From Archangium sp. (lineage in GTDB: Bacteria; Myxococcota; Myxococcia; Myxococcales; Myxococcaceae), in assembly GCA_016793585.1 (NCBI GenBank), contig JAEUJR010000266.1, forward strand, positions 1 to 10,390: a stretch of DNA of 10,390 nucleotides, read 5' to 3'. The stretch's first letter is position 1, and each line of letters begins with the position of its first letter. The notes below the pieces were generated by a model, which was not told the DNA's origin, searched no databases, and saw nothing but the letters and a program-made list of their open reading frames with translations. The translations under genes were made by a program, and so were the position numbers. Positions 6,245-10,390 of the stretch are shown piece after piece.

Positions 6245-8254
6245 GTAGACGAACGTCGCCTTCGGCGCGCGCAGCCACCGCTCGGTGATGAGCTCGCGGC
6301 GCTTGGCCCAGTCGTCTTTGCCGTCGACGAACTCGGCCACCATCGCCTCGGCGTCCTTCTTGTCGCCCTTGCCCTTCGCCATCAGCACGCGCTTGGCGAG
6401 CGTGTCGACCGCCGGCTTCCACTTGGCGAAGTCGATGTCGAAGCAGCCGACGTCGGTGCCATTGGCGGCCTTCTCGTCGGCCTTGAACACCAGCACGCCG
6501 GCCTTGGTGAGCGTGCCCATCTGAATCGACGCGAGGTGGCTGTAGTTTCGCGGCTTGTTGTCGGCCGTGTACATGCCGCGGCTGATGTGGCCGAAGCCCC
6601 ACGCCACGTCGCGCACCGCCGCAGCGTCGGCCTCGGCCTGCGTGATGACGTTCTTCGTGACGAGCCACTGCGAGAAGTAGAGCGCCGACGTCTGGGCCTT
6701 GAGCTCCTCCATCGTCGAGGCGAGCGGGCCACCGAACACCTCGTCGTCCTCTTTGCCCTTCACCTTGTACTCGTGGCTCGGGCCGAGGTTGTGCGCGGCC
6801 TCGTGCAGCACGACGCTCATCACGGCGGGCTTCGCGTCGGTGGTGGCCTTCGTCATGAGCGAGCTGCAGAACAGCGACGCCATCTGCGCCTCGAGCGCCT
6901 TCTGGCTGTCGAGGTCGGTGTACAGGTTCGTCATCGCGACCGTGCGGCCGCCCTTCTCGGCGACCTTGCCCCAGTTCGGCAGCGACTGGCCGATGGTGGC
7001 GCCGTGCGCGGGCCGGGCGTCACCGGCGTTGAGCACGATGTCGATGAAGTCGGGCAGCTTGAACTTCACGTCACGCGCTTTGTACGGAGGGCCCGCCAGC
7101 GTCGCGAGGGCCTTCTCCATGTCGGCCTTCACGGGCTCGAGCTTCTGCTGCCACGCCAGCGAGTCGAGGTTGATGCGCGCGAAGCTGACGGCGAAGCCCG
7201 CCTTCCACGCGCACGGCTCGTAATAGACCTCGTCGGGAGCGATGCGCAGGTACCACTTCGAGTTCGTCGGGCCCATCGCGACCCAGGCCTCGTTCGCGGG
7301 CTCCCAGTCGTTGGTGCGGAACGATGTCGCCGCCGCGCGCAGGTACTTCTGGAACGCGGCTTCACCCGGCGAGGTGATGGCGTTGGCAGCGGCCTCGAGC
7401 GAGGTGGCGACCGACTCCATGTCGGCCTTGTAGAACTCGCTGTACGGCACGGCCTTGAAGCCCGCGCCATCGGCGACGACGACCGAGAAGTGGCCCATCA
7501 GGTCCTTCGCGTTCTTCTCCTTCGCGAGCTTGTCGCAGAACTTCGCGTCGGCCTGCACGGCGGCCGGGTACAGGCCCGACAGCTGCTTCGGCTTCGGCGC
7601 GATGGCGGTGCACGCCTCGTCCTTCTCGGTCTTCGGCGCGACGCAGAACGGGCCCTGGTTGCGGTGGATGAGGGCCTTCGACGCCGCGTCCTTCGCCTCC
7701 ATGGTGTCGGTGCCCAGCTGCTTGCCGTGAATACGCTCGATGGCGTTCGCCGCAGCGAAGACGTGCTTGATGATGGCCCGGTCTTCGTCGGTGCCCTTCG
7801 TGAGGTCGGTCTCGACGAGCGTGGGCCGGCCCTGCGAGAGCTCGAGGCGCACGAGGCCGAGGCGCTTCTGCTCGTCGGCGGGCAGGCTCTTGTCGTCGGA
7901 GCCCTTCACCATCGCCTCGTACGCGTCGATGAAGGTCTGGGTGAACGCGCCCTTCTCGTCGACGAAGGTGGAGCGCTGCGCGCTCTGCGGGCCCCACAGC
8001 ACGGCGAGCTCGGCGGGCTCGAGCGCCTTGTTGCCGTCGTTGTCGTCACGCCAGAAGAAGGGAAGGAAGCGCTCCTGCGCGCGCACGTTGAAGTCGAGGC
8101 GCGAGAGCCGGTCGAACGTCGGCTTCGGGGCAGGAGGCGGCGCCGCCGGAGCAGGCGCAGGCGTGGTGACCTTCGGCTCTTCTTTCACGGCTTCTTTGGC
8201 GCAGCCGGCGAAGGTGAGGGCAGTGGCGGTGAGGCCGAGGGCGATTCGTCGCAT
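6233..8254 (-). CDS. Lipoprotein zinc metallopeptidase, dipeptidyl peptidase III-like (family M49)
   Basis: A 673-residue lipoprotein (signal MRRIALGLTATALTFAGC; Cys 18) with a Pro/Ala-rich linker at about 30-46. VVLHEAAHNLGPSH (481-494) supplies the zinc motif HEAAH (H484, E485, H488). MEELKAQTSAL (515-525) supplies the third ligand, probably E517. Further upstream, VLNAGDARPAHGATIGQSLP (407-426) and the RTVAMTNLY stretch match the M49 core as found in the NUDIX-fused/plant-type branch, which has HECCHGIGPH rather than the HExxGH of animal DPP III. The family removes dipeptides from peptide N-termini; substrate here is unknown. Residues 71-82 (DNDGNKALEPAE) fit a 12-residue EF-hand calcium loop with D1, D3, N5 and E12. 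The ATG at 8254 has a good GGAG nine bases upstream. It is convergent with the caspase-like lipoprotein and lies 153 bases after the GH1 gene on the same strand. It could be read from its own promoter or from that of GH1. Confidence 0.88.
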   Translation of the reverse strand: MRRIALGLTATALTFAGCAKEAVKEEPKVTTPAPAPAAPPPAPKPTFDRLSRLDFNVRAQERFLPFFWRDDNDGNKALEPAELAVLWGPQSAQRSTFVDEKGAFTQTFIDAYEAMVKGSDDKSLPADEQKRLGLVRLELSQGRPTLVETDLTKGTDEDRAIIKHVFAAANAIERIHGKQLGTDTMEAKDAASKALIHRNQGPFCVAPKTEKDEACTAIAPKPKQLSGLYPAAVQADAKFCDKLAKEKNAKDLMGHFSVVVADGAGFKAVPYSEFYKADMESVATSLEAAANAITSPGEAAFQKYLRAAATSFRTNDWEPANEAWVAMGPTNSKWYLRIAPDEVYYEPCAWKAGFAVSFARINLDSLAWQQKLEPVKADMEKALATLAGPPYKARDVKFKLPDFIDIVLNAGDARPAHGATIGQSLPNWGKVAEKGGRTVAMTNLYTDLDSQKALEAQMASLFCSSLMTKATTDAKPAVMSVVLHEAAHNLGPSHEYKVKGKEDDEVFGGPLASTMEELKAQTSALYFSQWLVTKNVITQAEADAAAVRDVAWGFGHISRGMYTADNKPRNYSHLASIQMGTLTKAGVLVFKADEKAANGTDVGCFDIDFAKWKPAVDTLAKRVLMAKGKGDKKDAEAMVAEFVDGKDDWAKRRELITERWLRAPKATFVYAVK

Positions 8255-8407
8255 GTCGTGTGGCTCCAGGGACGGCGAGGCGCGGGTGCTCTACCGGTTT
8301 GCACCGCCAGCGTCGAAGACGAAGTGCGTCGAGGCCTGGGTCGCGTGCGCCGAAGGCGACGGCACGACGCCACGAGGAGGAATCGACAGACAGCGACGAC
8401 GCGCGCG
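8255..8407 (-). promoter_or_regulatory. Intergenic leader of the M49-like gene with Shine-Dalgarno at 8264-8267
   Basis: This 153-base gap lies between the GH1 stop and the peptidase start, both on the minus strand. On that strand GGAG (8264-8267) stands nine bases before the ATG, the clearest ribosome binding site in the window. A short CGCC-TTC-GGCG hairpin is visible, but there is no T-tract, so neither a terminator nor a promoter can be assigned with confidence. Confidence 0.5.
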
Positions 8408-9622
8408 TCACCGGAGCACGGGCACGTAGTCTTCGGGCACGCCGCCCTCTTTGACGAGCCGCCTCAACGTCGGCACCGCGTCGGTCGCTTTGCGCGTGAG
8501 CGACGGATCGGTCGCGACATCGACGGTGTAGAGCCCGAAGCGGTTGCGGTAGTCGCCCCACTCGTAGTTGTCGGTGAGCGACCACACGTTGAAGCCCACC
8601 ACGTCGATGCCTTCGTCTCTCGCGCGCTGCACGAAGTACACGTGGTCCATCAGGTGGTGGCTGCGCGTGTAGCCCTCGGGGCGTGGCCGGCCGTCGTCGG
8701 TCGCCATGCCGTTCTCCACCACGTACACGGGCAGCGTCGGCGCCCGGCGATGGTAGTCGTGCAGCGCGGTCAGCAACGCCGCGGGCGTGAACTTCACCTT
8801 CCAGTACTGGCCGCGGCCCGCGTGCGCGACCGAGAGGTCGAAGGCGAGCGAGTAGTAGTAGTCGATGGCGAGGAAATCGAGGTGCCCACGAATGCGCTCG
8901 AAGAGCCAGTCGTCGAAGAGGCTCGCGGGGAACGGCTCCCACACGACATTGCTGGCGACGGGCGCGCCGGGGTCGAGCGCGTGCAGCAGCTCGTAGGCCT
9001 TCACGTGCATCGCGACGAGCCGGTCCTTCGCGCGCTCGACCTGCTCGTCACGGCACGCACCGTGGCGGCGCTCGAAGTTCAGGAAGACCGACGCTTCGTT
9101 CAACGGAACCCACCACGCGTGCCGGCCGCGATAGCGCTGCGCCACGACCTTCACGAAGTCGGCGTACGCCTCGACGATGTCGTCGTGCTCGAGCCCTCCT
9201 GCGTCGGCGACCCAGCCCGGCACCACGAAGTGCAGCAGCGTCACCATCGGCGTCAGGTGACGTCGCTCGAGCTCGGCGAACAATTCGTCGTAGTGCGCGA
9301 GCGCCGCTTCATCGACGACGCCGCGCTTCGGCATCACGCGCGCCCACTCGATGGAGAACCGGAACGTGTTCACGCCCAGCCCTTCGGCGAGCGCGAGGTC
9401 GTCGGGGAAGCGATGGTAGAAGTCGACGCTCTGTCGATACGGCTCGTGGCGCTCGGCATAGCGAGTCCAGTTGCTGTCGGGGAACGAGCCCTCGCTCTGA
9501 AAGCCCGACGTCGCCACGCCCCAGTGGAAGTTCGTTGGCAGCCGCGAGACCCGCGCAGGCGTACAACCAGACGTCGCCAACGCCAGCGCCACGATGCACG
9601 AACGAACCACCGCGACGGTCAT
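8408..9622 (-). CDS. Glycoside hydrolase family 1 lipoprotein (beta-glucosidase-like)
   Basis: Taking the ATG at 9622 gives 404 residues. The frame is open back to 9898, but the upstream 92 residues are Arg/Thr/Ala-rich and unlike a protein, while 9622 gives a lipoprotein signal ending TSGC (Cys 20). GH1 hallmarks appear in order: NFHWGVATSGFQSEG (31-45), FRFSIEWARVMP (88-99), the acid/base motif as LNEAS with E176 (usually NEP), the nucleophile motif VVENG with E303, and VVGFNVWSLTDNYEW (341-355) with the sugar-binding Trp and Glu. The enzyme should retain configuration and split beta-glucosides or related beta-glycosides. At about 385 mature residues it is shorter than the usual 440-480, so some loops are trimmed. 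'HFVVPGW' (131-137) replaces the common HWDLP segment, which may change the substrate. Anchoring in the envelope is unusual for GH1, most of which are cytoplasmic. No strong ribosome binding site is seen. Confidence 0.9.
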   Translation of the reverse strand: MTVAVVRSCIVALALATSGCTPARVSRLPTNFHWGVATSGFQSEGSFPDSNWTRYAERHEPYRQSVDFYHRFPDDLALAEGLGVNTFRFSIEWARVMPKRGVVDEAALAHYDELFAELERRHLTPMVTLLHFVVPGWVADAGGLEHDDIVEAYADFVKVVAQRYRGRHAWWVPLNEASVFLNFERRHGACRDEQVERAKDRLVAMHVKAYELLHALDPGAPVASNVVWEPFPASLFDDWLFERIRGHLDFLAIDYYYSLAFDLSVAHAGRGQYWKVKFTPAALLTALHDYHRRAPTLPVYVVENGMATDDGRPRPEGYTRSHHLMDHVYFVQRARDEGIDVVGFNVWSLTDNYEWGDYRNRFGLYTVDVATDPSLTRKATDAVPTLRRLVKEGGVPEDYVPVLR

Positions 9623-9964
9623 GCAGGCATGATGGCCGCGGGGAGACGTGCGCTCCAGCAGTTCGTCGCACCCCGGTTTCCAGCGCGACGACTGGCGATG
9701 CCGTACAGGTTCATCGTGCGAGCCACGTGCTCGACGAGTCGGCGCGGTGGCGCGCGTCGCCGTCCGATGTTCGCTGCACGAAGCGGGTTCAGTGCCGCCA
9801 ACACACGACGCTGTCCCTCCGCCACTGCCGACACCAACAGCCCCGGGCACGCGCGCAACACGACTTTCCAACGCGTGACCCGCACGAGGCCGGTGCACCG
9901 CGCGCTGCGGACACCACGAGCGCCGCGCACGCTCACCGACACCACCAGGTCAGTGCGCCTGCCT
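9623..9964. other. Gene-poor spacer of 342 bases
   Basis: The stretch between the GH1 start and the stop of the Cys-rich gene has open frames on both strands, but their products are Arg/Ala/Thr-rich and look like artefacts of high GC. It should hold the GH1 promoter. Its right half carries the decayed repeat pieces described separately. From 9623 to about 9780 I see nothing I can name. Confidence 0.5.
9789..9943 (-). pseudogene. Decayed copies of the 3' end of the Cys-rich gene
   Basis: Three blocks match the end of the intact gene in the same order. 9799-9811 is identical to 9975-9987 (CAACACACGACGC). 9902-9916 resembles 9998-10012 with a one-base gap. 9927-9943 matches 10033-10049 with one mismatch. 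On the minus strand the first block, read in the right frame, gives DSVVCWRH followed by TGA at 9791-9789, parallel to the intact DGVVCCRN-stop. The last block keeps VSVSV, as in the intact AVSVSVP. The blocks are separated by insertions and deletions and share no single open frame. I read them as remnants of an old tandem duplication. The alignment was done by eye in GC-rich DNA. Confidence 0.5.
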
Positions 9965-10390
9965 TCAGTTGCGGCAACACACGACGCCGTCCTCCGTGCG
10001 CTGCGGACAACCAGGAGACCGGCTCGATCCGGGCACGCTGACCGACACCGCGCAACACTGCGCATCGATGCGCCCACGGTCAAAGAGACACGAGCTGCCA
10101 CCATCGGGAATCGTCGATGGCGCACGGCTCACGCCCGAGACGAGCAGACACCCTCGGCCCATGCCGGCGACGTCGTCACGCGCGGCGTTGCCCTGGCACT
10201 CGAGCGGCTCACAGCCATCGAAGCCGTCGTTCGACGCGCGGTACGCAAAACACCCGGGGAACGAGAGGGCGTCGCTCGTGCGCACCAGCGAGAGTTCAGT
10301 GTCGGTGTTGGTGCAGACGTGAAACCCGGCGCCACAAACCGAGTCAGCCGCCGCCGAGAGGTCGCCGCTCCACGAGCCACGGCACGCGGC
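9965..10390 (-). CDS. Cys-rich secreted-type domain, C-terminal part of a longer gene
   Basis: The minus frame entering from the right edge encodes 141 residues up to a TGA at 9965; its start is outside the window, so the internal GTG at 10285 is not the true start. There are 13 cysteines in a regular pattern. The visible part begins AACRGSWSGDL, continues DSVCGAGFHVC, then SFPGCFAY, then DDVAGMGRGC, then the signature GRIDAQCC, and ends DGVVCCRN. Polar loops between fixed Cys positions are typical of an extracytoplasmic disulfide-bonded domain. I have the impression that modules with W-SGDL / GFHVC / GRIDA-CC occur in other myxobacterial surface proteins, but cannot give a family name. No catalytic residues stand out. 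Fragments of its 3' end appear to be repeated just downstream. Confidence 0.7.
   Translation of the reverse strand, partial: AACRGSWSGDLSAAADSVCGAGFHVCTNTDTELSLVRTSDALSFPGCFAYRASNDGFDGCEPLECQGNAARDDVAGMGRGCLLVSGVSRAPSTIPDGGSSCLFDRGRIDAQCCAVSVSVPGSSRSPGCPQRTEDGVVCCRN

Noticed and set aside
5095..6288. A 397-residue plus-strand open frame overlapping two or three genes
   Set aside because: The product is Arg/Ala/His-rich with no domain pattern and lies opposite the Cys-rich gene and in another frame of the small lipoprotein; it is a product of high GC content.
9623..9898. N-terminal extension of the GH1 protein by 92 residues
   Set aside because: The sequence is unlike a protein, and the ATG at 9622 gives a proper lipoprotein signal.
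9619..10125. A 168-residue minus-strand frame over the spacer and Cys-rich gene end
   Set aside because: It overlaps the better-supported Cys-rich frame; only short pieces resemble that protein, which fits decayed duplicates rather than a working gene.

Overview
This window is strongly GC-rich DNA with tightly packed genes on both strands. Its character points to a myxobacterium or close relative (Myxococcota). The signs are a Hanks-type Ser/Thr kinase with a single membrane segment, a PEGA-domain partner, and a Cys-rich lipoprotein with a long Gly-Gly-Gly-Ser/Thr-Ala linker. A run of predicted lipoproteins with little similarity to textbook operons fits too. The assignment rests on gene style; no marker gene is present.

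Layout, left to right. (1) 1-1292: a cut-off PF10118-type metal-dependent hydrolase on the minus strand faces away from an AraC-family regulator, with about 80 bases between them. This is the usual layout of a regulator controlling its divergent neighbour. (2) 1346-3618: a Ser/Thr protein kinase and a TPR/PEGA protein overlap by four bases (GTGA) and form a probable two-gene envelope-signalling operon. (3) 3622-5502, minus: a 626-residue lipoprotein with a large Gly-rich tandem-repeat linker and a C-terminal half holding 32 cysteines. (4) 5567-6229, plus: a small lipoprotein whose core looks like a caspase/CHAT fold with the His-Gly motif kept but no Cys at the expected nucleophile position. 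(5) 6233-8254, minus: a lipoprotein zinc metallopeptidase related to dipeptidyl peptidase III (family M49), with an EF-hand-like calcium loop near its N-terminus. (6) 8408-9622, minus: a compact lipoprotein glycoside hydrolase of family GH1. (7) 9623-9964: a gene-poor stretch carrying decayed pieces that resemble the 3' end of the next gene. (8) 9965-10390, minus: the C-terminal part of a Cys-rich protein that continues beyond the window.

Taken together, four consecutive complete genes (3622-9622) encode predicted lipoproteins: a Cys-rich stalked protein, a caspase-like protein, a peptidase and a glycosidase. The region is therefore dominated by cell-surface functions. There is no direct evidence that the four act together; two are divergent and two are codirectional with a 153-base gap. 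Both convergent gene pairs (3618/3622 and 6229/6233) leave only three bases between stop codons. I saw no tRNA, rRNA, CRISPR array, insertion sequence or phage gene.
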